Source of the DNA: Novosphingobium resinovorum
GTDB lineage: Bacteria > Pseudomonadota > Alphaproteobacteria > Sphingomonadales > Sphingomonadaceae
DNA: 64,000 bases
NCBI RefSeq assembly: GCF_001742225.1
Contig: NZ_CP017075.1
Span: 3,254,001 to 3,318,000, forward strand
Direction of reading: 5' to 3'
Shown here: positions 8,283 to 16,037 of the stretch, piece by piece
Numbering within the stretch: position 1 is the first letter of the stretch
Layout: every line of letters starts with the position of its first letter
Notes under the pieces: generated by a model
Told to the model about the DNA's origin: nothing
What the model saw: only the letters and a program-made list of their open reading frames with translations
The model's database searches: none
Made by a program: the position numbers and the translations under genes

Positions 8283-10117
8283 ATTTCGACCGTCGTACCG
8301 TACTGCTGACCACCGGCGCGCTGATGCTGGTTCCGGCCATAGCCCGCGCCGGATCGGCCGAGATCGCCATCGACACGCCGATGGCCGCGCCGCGCTGGGC
8401 GGTGCTCCAGCGCCACCTCATCGCCATGCAGGGCGACGCCGCCCGCGCCTTCCACGACCGCTACTTCAACGCGAAGCACGAGATCGAGGCGTTCCTGCGC
8501 TGGGGCGCCAACGACGGCCCCGACGACGCCATCGAGGCGATCAACGACTGGCCCTACCTCTACCTCATCGGCGGCGAGGCGGGCCTGCTCGACCTCGCAC
8601 AAAAGGTGCAGGAAGCCCACTTCGCGCAATACTCCCGCGCCCGCACCAAAGACGTGCTGATGGGCCGGAACGGCATGTACGTGCGCGAATTCCCGCCGCA
8701 GATGGACTGGCAGCACATCAGCGAGGGCCTGACCACCTTCAACCAGCTCGGCCTGTGCAACCCGGACGACCGCAAGCTGATCGAGCGCGCCCGCCGCTTC
8801 GCCGATTTCTACACCGGCCGCGATCCCATCGCGCGCAACTACGATCCGAAGCTGAGGCTCATCCGTTCGATGTTCAACGGCAGCATCGGCCCGCTGATGC
8901 GCCCGGCGACGATGCTCGACTGGGCGGGCGACCCCTTCGACACCGCGCCGTTCGAGATGGTCCACGGCGAATCGAGCTACAAGGACACGCTGGAGCACTA
9001 CCGCGAATATACCGAGACGGTCGGCGACAACCCGCTGAACCTGCACTCGACCGCGCTGGGCTTCAACGCCTGGATGCTGACCGGCGAAGCGCGCTTCCGC
9101 GACTGGATGCTGGAGTATGTCGAGGCATGGGCGGCGCGGGCAAAGGCCAACGGCGGCATCCTGCCCAGCAATATCGGGCCGGACGGCAAGGTCGGCGGCG
9201 GCGCGGGCGGTCACTGGTGGGGCGGCACCTACGGCTGGGGGTTCAGCCCGATCAACCCCGTCACCGGCAAGCGCGAGGACCGCAACCGCATCCCGCGCGC
9301 GATCATGGGCTTCATGAATGCCTATATGGCGACCGGCGACGACCGCTACCTGCAAGTCTGGCGCGACCAGAACGCGGCGATCAACGCACAGTCGCGCAAG
9401 ATCGACGGGGTGCTCTCCGCACCCACGATGCACGGTGCGCAGGGGTGGTACAGCTTCAAGCCCGGCCCCTACCGCTTCAATACCGGCGAGATCTGGTACT
9501 TGTCGCAAGCCGAGGCCGACCGCGCGGCGATGGAGCAGACGCCGTGGACGCAGTTCCTCGACGGCAAGCAGGACGGCTGGGCCGAACAGTCGCTGCTGGA
9601 CGACATGGAGCGCGTGCGCACCCAGATGGTCCGCGTCCACGAGGACAGGACGACTGCCGCCACTCGCCTTGCCGACAACCCGATCGAGCGTAACCCGGTC
9701 TCGGTGACGGCGCTGCTGCACCAGACCATGGGCGCGATCCACGTCGCGCGGCCGCCGTGGTCGAAGACCTCTCCCAACCAGGGCGGCACGCTGCTCTTCG
9801 CGCGGTTGCGGCACTTCGACGCCGACCGCAAGCGTCCGGGTCTGCCCGAAGACGTGGCGGCACTGGTAGAGAAGATGGATGCCGGGACGACGACGCTCTC
9901 GCTGGTGAACCTCAACCCCGCGCTGGCGCGGCGGCTGGTGATCCGCGGCGGCGGCTATGGCGAGCATCGCATCGAGGCGGTGCGGATCGGCGACAGGCGC
10001 ATGCCGGTGGGCGATCGCGACGTGGCGCTCAGGCTGGAGCCGGGCGCGGGCGCAAGGGTTGTGCTGGAGATGAACCGGTTCAGCCAGCCGCCGACACTGG
10101 CGTGGCCGCAGATGTAA
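8279..10117 (+). CDS. exported protein of unknown function, possible new carbohydrate-active enzyme
   Basis: The 612-aa product starts MNFDRRTVLLTTGALMLVPAIARA, a Tat-like or Sec signal, so it is exported. I do not recognise the family. The body is rich in aromatic and acidic residues with repeated helix-like blocks (DWPYLYLIGG, SFKPGPYRFNTGEIWYLSQ, GGAGGHWWGGTYGWGFSPIN), suggestive of an alpha/alpha toroid glycosidase or lyase fold, with a beta-rich C-terminal region (LSLVNLNPALARRLVIRGG). The ATG overlaps the stop of the sugar-acid permease (ATGA). In this locus of pectin and uronate genes, action on a uronic-acid-containing oligosaccharide is a reasonable guess and no more. Two repeats follow before the converging LysR gene. 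Confidence 0.8.
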   Translation: MNFDRRTVLLTTGALMLVPAIARAGSAEIAIDTPMAAPRWAVLQRHLIAMQGDAARAFHDRYFNAKHEIEAFLRWGANDGPDDAIEAINDWPYLYLIGGEAGLLDLAQKVQEAHFAQYSRARTKDVLMGRNGMYVREFPPQMDWQHISEGLTTFNQLGLCNPDDRKLIERARRFADFYTGRDPIARNYDPKLRLIRSMFNGSIGPLMRPATMLDWAGDPFDTAPFEMVHGESSYKDTLEHYREYTETVGDNPLNLHSTALGFNAWMLTGEARFRDWMLEYVEAWAARAKANGGILPSNIGPDGKVGGGAGGHWWGGTYGWGFSPINPVTGKREDRNRIPRAIMGFMNAYMATGDDRYLQVWRDQNAAINAQSRKIDGVLSAPTMHGAQGWYSFKPGPYRFNTGEIWYLSQAEADRAAMEQTPWTQFLDGKQDGWAEQSLLDDMERVRTQMVRVHEDRTTAATRLADNPIERNPVSVTALLHQTMGAIHVARPPWSKTSPNQGGTLLFARLRHFDADRKRPGLPEDVAALVEKMDAGTTTLSLVNLNPALARRLVIRGGGYGEHRIEAVRIGDRRMPVGDRDVALRLEPGAGARVVLEMNRFSQPPTLAWPQM

Positions 10118-10119
10118 TC

Positions 10120-10231
10120 GTCGTCCCGGACTTGATCCGGGACCGCTGGCCATGAACGGCCCACCTTGCTGCGCGCGCAGCACGCTCTCGCCTAAAGACA
10201 GCCACCGGTCCCGGATCAGGTCCGGGACGAC
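10120..10231. repeat. palindromic repeat, family B copy 1
   Basis: Inverted arms GTCGTCCCGGACTTGATCCG.. and ..CGGATCAGGTCCGGGACGAC enclose about 60 bp containing GCCCACCTTGC and CTAAAGACAGCC. Related copies lie at 12332, 27753, 33128 and 48520. It occupies the gap between convergent genes. Confidence 0.8.
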
Positions 10232-10246
10232 GTCATTACTATCGCG

Positions 10247-11137
10247 TCATTCCGCCATCGCCTTCAGACACAGTTCCCTGAACGCCGGCAGCGCCGGGTT
10301 CTCGCTCTCCCGCCGCCACGCCAGATGCAGTTCGACCGGCGCGGCGGGCTCGCTCTCGAAGGGCCGGAACACCACCCCGCGCGGATGGAGCCCCGCCGCC
10401 GCCTCTGGCACGATCCCCGGCGCGAGCCCCGCGCCGACCAGCCCCAGCAGTGAGTGGATCTGCGTCACGTACTGCACGTAGCTGGGCGCTGCCCCGGCCC
10501 GCTCGAACAGGCTGGACAGCAACAGGTTGAAATACCCCGCCCCCCGCTGGGCGTACATGACGAGGTCCTGCCCGTCGAAATCCCCCGGCGCGAAACGCTC
10601 CTGCCCCGCGCGCGGATCGTCCTCGTGCAGCGCGACGAGCAGGCTTTCCAGCAGCAGCGGCGCCGAATCGAACTGCACCTTGTCCACCGGCGGGCGCACC
10701 AGCGCGAGGTCGATCATGCCGGTATGCAGCGCCTCGAACTGATCGCCCGAGACCAGTTCGTGCAGCTGCAGTTCCAGCCCCGGCAGTTCCACCGCCGCGC
10801 GCTTGACGATGCGCGGCAGCAGGACATAGCCCGAGACCGCCGTAAAGCCGATCGAGATGCGCCCGGTCTCCCCCTTCCACACCCGCCGCGCCGCCAGCGC
10901 CGCGCTTTCGGACAGGCGCACGATGCGCCGCGCTTCGTGAAGGAAGGTCTCGCCCGCCAGCGTCAGCGTCACCCGGCGGCTGGTGCGGTTGAACAGCTCG
11001 ACGCCGAGGATGCGTTCGAGCACCTGGATCTGGCGGCTGAGCGGCGACTGGGTCATGTGCAGCCGCTCGGCGGCGCGGCCGAAGTGCAGTTCCTCGGCGA
11101 GGACGACGAAGCAGCGCAAGTGCGTGAGTTCGAACAT
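10247..11137 (-). CDS. LysR-family transcriptional regulator
   Basis: The product (296 aa) is a standard-length LysR regulator. The N-terminal winged HTH reads LTHLRCFVVLAEELHFGRAA and LHMTQSPLSRQI, followed by LEXXLGVELFNRT-type wording, and the rest is the two-lobed effector domain (ISIGFTAVSGYVLLPRIV onward). It is divergent from kdgD with a 161-bp gap that contains a perfect GCATCGAT-N8-ATCGATGC dyad, so it very likely controls kdgD and itself, with a keto-deoxy-aldarate or aldarate as plausible co-inducer. Related half-sites upstream of the 6936 permease suggest a small sugar-acid regulon. Confidence 0.92.
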   Translation of the reverse strand: MFELTHLRCFVVLAEELHFGRAAERLHMTQSPLSRQIQVLERILGVELFNRTSRRVTLTLAGETFLHEARRIVRLSESAALAARRVWKGETGRISIGFTAVSGYVLLPRIVKRAAVELPGLELQLHELVSGDQFEALHTGMIDLALVRPPVDKVQFDSAPLLLESLLVALHEDDPRAGQERFAPGDFDGQDLVMYAQRGAGYFNLLLSSLFERAGAAPSYVQYVTQIHSLLGLVGAGLAPGIVPEAAAGLHPRGVVFRPFESEPAAPVELHLAWRRESENPALPAFRELCLKAMAE

Positions 11138-11181
11138 CGTCCATGCCTACCGCGCATGAGGCCGGAGGAAAAGCGCGCGAT

Positions 11182-11205
11182 GCATCGATGGGCGCTGATC
11201 GATGC
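11182..11205. promoter_or_regulatory. LysR-type operator between LysR gene and kdgD
   Basis: GCATCGAT-GGGCGCTG-ATCGATGC is a perfect 8+8 bp inverted repeat in the divergent intergenic region, with a third ATCGAT word at 11218-11225 nearer kdgD. The position and the two-element layout fit a LysR activator site; binding is inferred. Confidence 0.6.
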
Positions 11206-11298
11206 CGCTGCGACATAAATCGATCCAGTCCCAGCGATGGGCGCGGCCGCCCCGCGCAGGTAGCAAAGGCTCTACAGGATCAATTGGAGCATTAAGCG

Positions 11299-12225
11299 AT
11301 GTCGCCTCAGGATTTGGCCGCCCGTATCGGCGGGGGTCTCCTCTCGTTTCCGGTCACGCATTTCGACGCCGACCTGAAGTTCGACGAGGCGGCCTATCGC
11401 GACCATCTCGGCTGGCTGTCGGACTACGACGTGGCCGGCCTGTTCGCGGCGGGCGGCACCGGCGAGTTCTTCTCGCTCACCCCGGCTGAAGTCCCGGGAA
11501 TCGTCAAGGCGGCGGTCGAGGAAGCGGCGGGCAAGGTGCCCGTGCTCTCGGGCTGCGGCTACGGCACCGCGATCGCGGTGGAAATGGCGCAGAACGTAGA
11601 GAAGGCCGGCGCCAACGGGTTGCTGTTGCTGCCGCCCTACCTCGTCAACTCGACTCAGGAGGGCCTTGCCGCCCACATCGAGGCGGTGTGCAAGGCGACT
11701 TCGCTGGGTGTCATCGTCTACAACCGCGACAACGCGATCGTCACCGAGGACACGCTGGCCGGTCTTGCCGAGCGCAACCCCAATCTCATCGGCTACAAGG
11801 ACGGCGTCGGCGACGTCGAACTGATGATGCGCATCTACGCCAAGCTGGGTGACCGCCTGACCTACATCGGCGGCCTGCCCACGGCCGAGACCTTCGCCCC
11901 CGCCTATCTGGAAATGGGCGTGACGACGTACTCCTCGGCGATCTTCAACTTCATGCCGGAGTGGGCGCTGGCTTTCTACAAGTCGGTCCGCGCGCGCGAC
12001 AAGGCGGCGATCCTGGCGGGCCTGACCGACTTCGTGCTGCCCTATATCGCCATCCGCAATCGCGGGACCGGCTATGCGGTGTCGATCGTCAAGGCGGGCA
12101 TGAACGTGATCGGCCGCCCGGCGGGTCCGGTCCGCTCGCCGCTGACCGACCTCTCCGCAGAAGAGCAGGCGATGCTCGCCGCGCTCGTCGAGAAGGCCCA
12201 GGCTTCGCTGCGCGAGACGGCCTGA
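11299..12225 (+). CDS. kdgD: 5-dehydro-4-deoxyglucarate dehydratase
   Basis: The product (308 aa) is a (beta/alpha)8 enzyme of the DapA/N-acetylneuraminate lyase family that dehydrates and decarboxylates 5-keto-4-deoxy-D-glucarate to 2-oxoglutarate semialdehyde. [13 protein letters not shown], the GGTGEFFSL carboxylate-binding loop (52-60), YNRDNA (141-146) and GYKDGVGD with the Schiff-base Lys167 are all present; YNRDNA and GYKDG favour KdgD over plain DapA. It serves the oxidative route for glucarate/galactarate, but the uronate dehydrogenase and aldarate dehydratase that should precede it are not in the window. A strong terminator follows. Confidence 0.9.
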   Translation: MSPQDLAARIGGGLLSFPVTHFDADLKFDEAAYRDHLGWLSDYDVAGLFAAGGTGEFFSLTPAEVPGIVKAAVEEAAGKVPVLSGCGYGTAIAVEMAQNVEKAGANGLLLLPPYLVNSTQEGLAAHIEAVCKATSLGVIVYNRDNAIVTEDTLAGLAERNPNLIGYKDGVGDVELMMRIYAKLGDRLTYIGGLPTAETFAPAYLEMGVTTYSSAIFNFMPEWALAFYKSVRARDKAAILAGLTDFVLPYIAIRNRGTGYAVSIVKAGMNVIGRPAGPVRSPLTDLSAEEQAMLAALVEKAQASLRETA

Positions 12226-12273
12226 CGGTACTCACCCAAGGCGCGGGTGGCTCCAAACGCCCGCGCCGTGACG

Positions 12274-12325
12274 CAGGGATGAACTTGCTCCCACCCCTCC
12301 GGGAGCCGGTTCATCCCTGTTTTTT
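12274..12325 (+). terminator. intrinsic terminator after kdgD
   Basis: An 11-bp stem CAGGGATGAAC / GTTCATCCCTG encloses a second GCTCCC/GGGAGC stem and is followed directly by six T residues. It starts 49 bases after the kdgD stop. Confidence 0.85.
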
Positions 12326-12331
12326 GTGTCC

Positions 12332-12629
12332 GTCGTCCCGGACTTGATCCGGGACCGCTGGCCGTGACCAGCCCACCTTGCTTCGCAAGCAGCGCGCCCC
12401 GAGGGGGTGATCAACTTTGACGGTATCATTGTCATTCCCGCGAAGGCGGGAACCCATCTCCTGACGTGGCAAGTTGAACCGTCATCAGATGGGTCCCCGC
12501 CTCCGCGGGGATGACTAATAAATGTTCAGCCAAATACGACCTCGTTTCAGGCGCGTGCTCGCGCGCAGGGCGTTCCCACGAAAGGTGGGCCGGTCACGGC
12601 CAGCGGTCCCGGGTCGAGCCCGGGACGAC
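12332..12629. repeat. family B repeat interrupted by a family A repeat
   Basis: A family B left arm (GTCGTCCCGGACTTGATCCG, with GCTGGCC and GCCCACCTTGC following) starts at 12332 and a family B right arm ends at 12629. Between them lies a complete family A unit (12431-12515). The repeats account for nearly all of the 405-bp gene-free stretch between kdgD and the esterase gene; no coding potential is seen in it. Confidence 0.7.
12431..12515. repeat. 85-bp palindromic repeat, family A copy 2
   Basis: Same 85-bp length and arms as the units at 2176, 27864 and 46750, but in the opposite orientation (the GGGTCCCCGCCTCCGCGGGG arm is on the right). It lies inside a family B repeat. Confidence 0.85.
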
Positions 12630-12630
12630 G

Positions 12631-13611
12631 TCAGCCGAGCCCCACGCGGCTCGCCCAGTCGAGCCAGAGGCCCGGCCATGCGGCCACCGGCTTGCCGGCG
12701 ATGTTCCACAAGTTGAACCCGTGCCCGCCCTCGGCGAAGAGGTGCAGGTCCACGCTCACCCCCGCCTTTCTCAGCGCCGCGCGCAGCCGCAGCGAGTTCT
12801 CGACCGGTACGGTGGCATCGTCCTCGGCATGGACGATGAAGTGCGGCGGGCTTTCGGGCGTCACGTTGCGATCCACCGAATGCGCCGCCTCGAGCGCGGG
12901 CGTCGGGTTCGGGCCGAGCAGCTTCTCGCGCGATCCGGCATGGGCGATGGCGCGGTCCATGCTCACCACCGGGTAGAGCGGCGCGGCGCAGAACGGCCGG
13001 GCGGAGAGCCTGTCCGCCGCGTCCACCGGCGCGTAGGCGGGAAATGCGAAGCGGCTGGCGAGATCGGCGCACAAGTGGCCGCCCGCTGACGATCCCATCA
13101 CCGCCACCCGCTCCGGCGCGATGCCGTAGGCGGCCGCCTTCGCGCGAATCAGCCGCATGGCGCGCTGGGCATCGGCGAGGGGGGTGTTGGAGCGGTCCTG
13201 CCAGCCCTCGCCGGGCAGGCGGTACGTCAGCACGAAGGCCGTGTAGCCGTGCTCGGTCAGCCACTGCGCGACCTGGATGCCGCCCTTGTCGAATGATTCC
13301 TCGCGGTAGCCGCCGCCGGGGATTACCAGCAGCGCCGCGCCGTTGGGATACTTCGGGCGGAAAGCAGTGATGCGCGGCCGGGCGATCCCCGCGATCACGC
13401 GGTCGGGCTGGGCGGAGTTGGCGGAGCGCTCGGTCGCGATCTCCACCGGCAGCGGGGAAGGGGCTCCCGGCGGCGTGCCGGGCCAGAGGTCGATGACCTC
13501 GCCGGTTTCATGAAACGGACGCGGCGGGGGCGTTGCCGCCCCCGCCGGTATCGTACGGATCACCGAAGCCGCGAGGGCTCCGGCGAACAGAGCCCTGCGG
13601 TCGATCTCCAT
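12631..13611 (-). CDS. exported alpha/beta-hydrolase (acetyl-esterase-like)
   Basis: The 326-aa protein starts MEIDRRALFAGALAASVIRT, a Tat-like signal. It has an alpha/beta-hydrolase core with the oxyanion loop IPGGGY (97-102), nucleophile elbow GSSAGG (Ser175), acid HAEDDATVP (Asp264/265) and the catalytic GGHGF (His297). Length and motifs fit the acetylxylan/pectin-acetyl esterase-like hydrolases found in polysaccharide loci. It is a clear paralog of the 336-aa protein at 26739. It lies 2 bases after the ExuT-like permease stop and is probably the last gene of the operon starting at 15744. Confidence 0.85.
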   Translation of the reverse strand: MEIDRRALFAGALAASVIRTIPAGAATPPPRPFHETGEVIDLWPGTPPGAPSPLPVEIATERSANSAQPDRVIAGIARPRITAFRPKYPNGAALLVIPGGGYREESFDKGGIQVAQWLTEHGYTAFVLTYRLPGEGWQDRSNTPLADAQRAMRLIRAKAAAYGIAPERVAVMGSSAGGHLCADLASRFAFPAYAPVDAADRLSARPFCAAPLYPVVSMDRAIAHAGSREKLLGPNPTPALEAAHSVDRNVTPESPPHFIVHAEDDATVPVENSLRLRAALRKAGVSVDLHLFAEGGHGFNLWNIAGKPVAAWPGLWLDWASRVGLG

Positions 13612-13613
13612 CG

Positions 13614-14894
13614 TCAGACCCGCGCCTGCGCCAGACGCGGGCTGAGGACGTGGACCGCCAGCAGCGCAATCAGGTAGGCGCTCGCGCAGATCGCGAAGAG
13701 CACCTCGTAGCTATGCGTGGCGTCGAGGATGTAGCCCGCGAACAGCGCCATGCCCATGCCGCCGAAGGCGCCCACGGTGCCGCCGATGCCGACCACCGAG
13801 CCCACCGCGCCGCGCGGGAACACGTCGGAGGGCAGGGTGTAGAGGTTGGCCGAGAACGCCTGGTGCGCCGCCGTGGCAAGTCCGATCACCAGCACCGCGA
13901 CCCACACGTTGTCGACGCCCTGCACGAACCAGATCGGCAGCACGCACAGCGCCGAGAGCAGCATGGTCGCCTTGCGCGAGAAGTTGGGGGTACGGCCTGC
14001 CTTGATGAGCTTCGATGACATCCAGCCGCCCGCGATGCTGCCTACGTCCGAGATCAGGTAGATCGCGGCGAGCGGCAGGCCGAAGGTCTTGAGGTCGAGG
14101 TCGTAGCGCTCGAACAGGTAGCCGGGCAGCCAGAACAGGAAGAACCACCAGATCGGGTCGATCAGGAACTTGCCCAGAGCATAGGCCCAGGTCTCCTTGA
14201 CCACCAGCAGGCGGCTCCAGCCGATCTTCTCGACCGGGTCGGCGGGGTCCTGCTTGATGTAGGCGAGTTCGGCCGCGGTGACGCGCGGATGCTCGTCCGG
14301 GTGGCGGTAGACGGCCCACCACACGGCGAGCCAGATGATGCCGAACAGGCCGGTGACGAAGAACGCCATGCGCCAGTCGAACCACAGCACCAGCAGCGGC
14401 ACGAGCAGCGGGGTGACGATCGCGCCGACGTTGGCGCCCGCGTTGAACACGCCGATCGCGAAGGCGCGCTCCTTCTGGGGGAACCAGTCGGTCACGGCGC
14501 GGATACCGGCGGGGAAGTTGCCCGATTCGCCGACGCCGAGGCCGAAGCGCGCCATCGCGAACGAGGTCAGCCCGGTGGCGAAACCGTGCGCCATGTGGCT
14601 CACCGTCCAGATGACGATGGCGACGGTGTAGCCGAGGCGCGCGCCGAGCGTGTCGACGATCTTGCCGAACGACAGGTAGCCGACCGCGTAGGCCAGCTGG
14701 AACCAGAACACGATCCCCGCGAAGTCGGACTCGGACCAGTGGAACTCCGCCGAAAGCGTGGGTTTGAGCACGCCGATCATCTGGCGGTCGACGTAGTTGA
14801 TGGCCGTTGCCGCGAACAGCAGCGCCACCACGACCCAGCGATAGCGCCCGACTTTTGCCGTCTGGCCTACCGTACCGCCGGTTCCTGCATCCAT
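13614..14894 (-). CDS. exuT: MFS hexuronate transporter, ExuT-like
   Basis: The product (426 aa) is an anion:cation symporter family permease predicted to import galacturonate/glucuronate. RWVVVALLFAATAINYVDRQ opens helix 1; FGLGVGESGNFPAGIRAV and DWFPQKERAFAIGVFNAGAN are the conserved helix 4-5 block of ExuT proteins; LIDPIWWFFLFWLPGYL and AHQAFSANLYTLPSDVFP are also typical. It sits between the FAH-family gene (52 bases upstream) and the esterase, and the promoter for the group probably lies at the ACCGGT operator at 15802, which ties it to uronate induction. Confidence 0.88.
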   Translation of the reverse strand: MDAGTGGTVGQTAKVGRYRWVVVALLFAATAINYVDRQMIGVLKPTLSAEFHWSESDFAGIVFWFQLAYAVGYLSFGKIVDTLGARLGYTVAIVIWTVSHMAHGFATGLTSFAMARFGLGVGESGNFPAGIRAVTDWFPQKERAFAIGVFNAGANVGAIVTPLLVPLLVLWFDWRMAFFVTGLFGIIWLAVWWAVYRHPDEHPRVTAAELAYIKQDPADPVEKIGWSRLLVVKETWAYALGKFLIDPIWWFFLFWLPGYLFERYDLDLKTFGLPLAAIYLISDVGSIAGGWMSSKLIKAGRTPNFSRKATMLLSALCVLPIWFVQGVDNVWVAVLVIGLATAAHQAFSANLYTLPSDVFPRGAVGSVVGIGGTVGAFGGMGMALFAGYILDATHSYEVLFAICASAYLIALLAVHVLSPRLAQARV

Positions 14895-14946
14895 TTCCCT
14901 ACTCCCTTGCGACCGTCTTGTTCGTGTGCCGCTCTAATTGGTTCTG

Positions 14947-15744
14947 TCAGGCGGGTTTTGCCGCGACGATGCCGCAGGCTACCGTACCGTGGCCCGCGAA
15001 AGTCGCCAGTACCTGCTGGCCGGGCACGACCTCGTGAACCCCGGTGACAGCGCCGGTCGAGACCCAGGTGCCGCCGCTGCAGTCGATCCCGCGCGCGACA
15101 AGGTTGCCGAGCAGGAAGCGCACCGCGCCCAGTGGCCCGTCGAGCATTGTCGCCGTGGTGGCCTCGCCCGCCGTCTCGCCGTCGATGTCGAGGCGGACGG
15201 TGATCGCGTTGAAGTCGATCGTCTCCCAGCCTTCGAGCACCGGCCCGATGACCATGCCGTAATTGTTGCCGTAGTCGGAGACGGTCACCGGCGGCCCGTC
15301 CGCGTTGATGCGCGGGTAAGGCGAACTGGCGACCTCGATGCCGATGTGCACCGCGTCGAGGACCGCGCGGGTGGCCGCATCGTCCTGCGGCACCGTGCCG
15401 TCCCAGCCCGCCGCGACGTGAAGCAGGAACTCAGCCTCGCCCGCCGCGAAACCGTCGGCGAAGACGGGCATCTCGGGCGATTCGCCCGCTGCCACCGTCA
15501 CCACGCTGTCGGTGAAGATCGGCCCGGCCAGACGGTTCGCGCCCAGTTGTCCGTCAAGCGGCGGGTTGATCTTGCCGACCTTCCAGCCGGCGACCTCGCG
15601 CCCGTCGAAGGCGAGGGCGAAATCCTGGATCGCATAGCCGCCGCCGAGGTCGGTGGGGGCTTGTCCGGGATAGGAATCCAATGCGCGCTTCTCGCGCCGC
15701 GCCGTCACGAATGCTTCGGCGACTGCCTTTGCCGTGTCTGTCAA
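14947..15744 (-). CDS. FAH-superfamily enzyme, 2-keto-4-pentenoate hydratase-like
   Basis: With a TTG start at 15744 the product is 265 aa, the usual size of MhpD-type hydratases. GGYAIQDFALAFDGREVAGWKVG matches the N-terminal block of the family, the FAAGEAEFLLHVAA segment carries the metal-binding acidic residues, and DGPLGAVRFLLGNLVARGI and AGHGTVACGIVA close the fold. I prefer TTG 15744 because GTGGGG precedes it by 6 bases and longer readings would run through the operator at 15802-15815. Its role in uronate catabolism is unclear: it may act on an unsaturated or 2-keto-3-deoxy acid derived from pectin. Confidence 0.75.
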   Translation of the reverse strand: MTDTAKAVAEAFVTARREKRALDSYPGQAPTDLGGGYAIQDFALAFDGREVAGWKVGKINPPLDGQLGANRLAGPIFTDSVVTVAAGESPEMPVFADGFAAGEAEFLLHVAAGWDGTVPQDDAATRAVLDAVHIGIEVASSPYPRINADGPPVTVSDYGNNYGMVIGPVLEGWETIDFNAITVRLDIDGETAGEATTATMLDGPLGAVRFLLGNLVARGIDCSGGTWVSTGAVTGVHEVVPGQQVLATFAGHGTVACGIVAAKPA

Positions 15745-15801
15745 AACAATCCCCACACCCAAGAATACCGTGCTTCGGCCAGTTCGGCGCTGGATTACCG
15801 G

Positions 15802-15815
15802 CGACACCGGTGTCA
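15802..15815. promoter_or_regulatory. ACCGGT operator, site 2 (FAH-exuT-esterase operon)
   Basis: CGACACCGGTGTCA contains the perfect 12-bp palindrome GACACCGGTGTC and lies 58 bases upstream of the TTG start of the FAH-family gene. Confidence 0.75.
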
Positions 15816-15938
15816 TCCAAACGCCCATCCTGACCCGTCTGTACAGAGTGTCCGCTCTGTCGGATTGGTCACCCGCCGGTACGCCCTGCGAGCGTTCCGG
15901 CATCTTTCCATCCTATGCAAATGCACAGGCGATGGAAT

Positions 15939-15952
15939 GGTAACCGGTGTCA
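15939..15952. promoter_or_regulatory. ACCGGT operator, site 3 (LacI gene)
   Basis: GGTAACCGGTGTCA lies 85 bases upstream of the LacI-family gene at 16038, which suggests autoregulation. Together with site 2 it makes a two-operator divergent control region. Confidence 0.7.
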
Positions 15953-16037
15953 TCTTGCCTTTCGTCCCGCTTGAAGGCAAGCCGGAAAAATTCGGCCCAT
16001 CGACCAACGCGCCGACGCAAGACCATAAGGACGCCGC

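Noticed and set aside
11299..12225. The kdgD product as DapA (lysine biosynthesis)
   Set aside because: The YNRDNA and GYKDGVGD blocks and the LysR/permease context fit 5-dehydro-4-deoxyglucarate dehydratase better.
14947..15903. A longer N-terminus (318 aa) for the FAH-family enzyme
   Set aside because: The extra 53 residues overlap the ACCGGT operator and have no family match; TTG 15744 has a better SD and gives the normal length.
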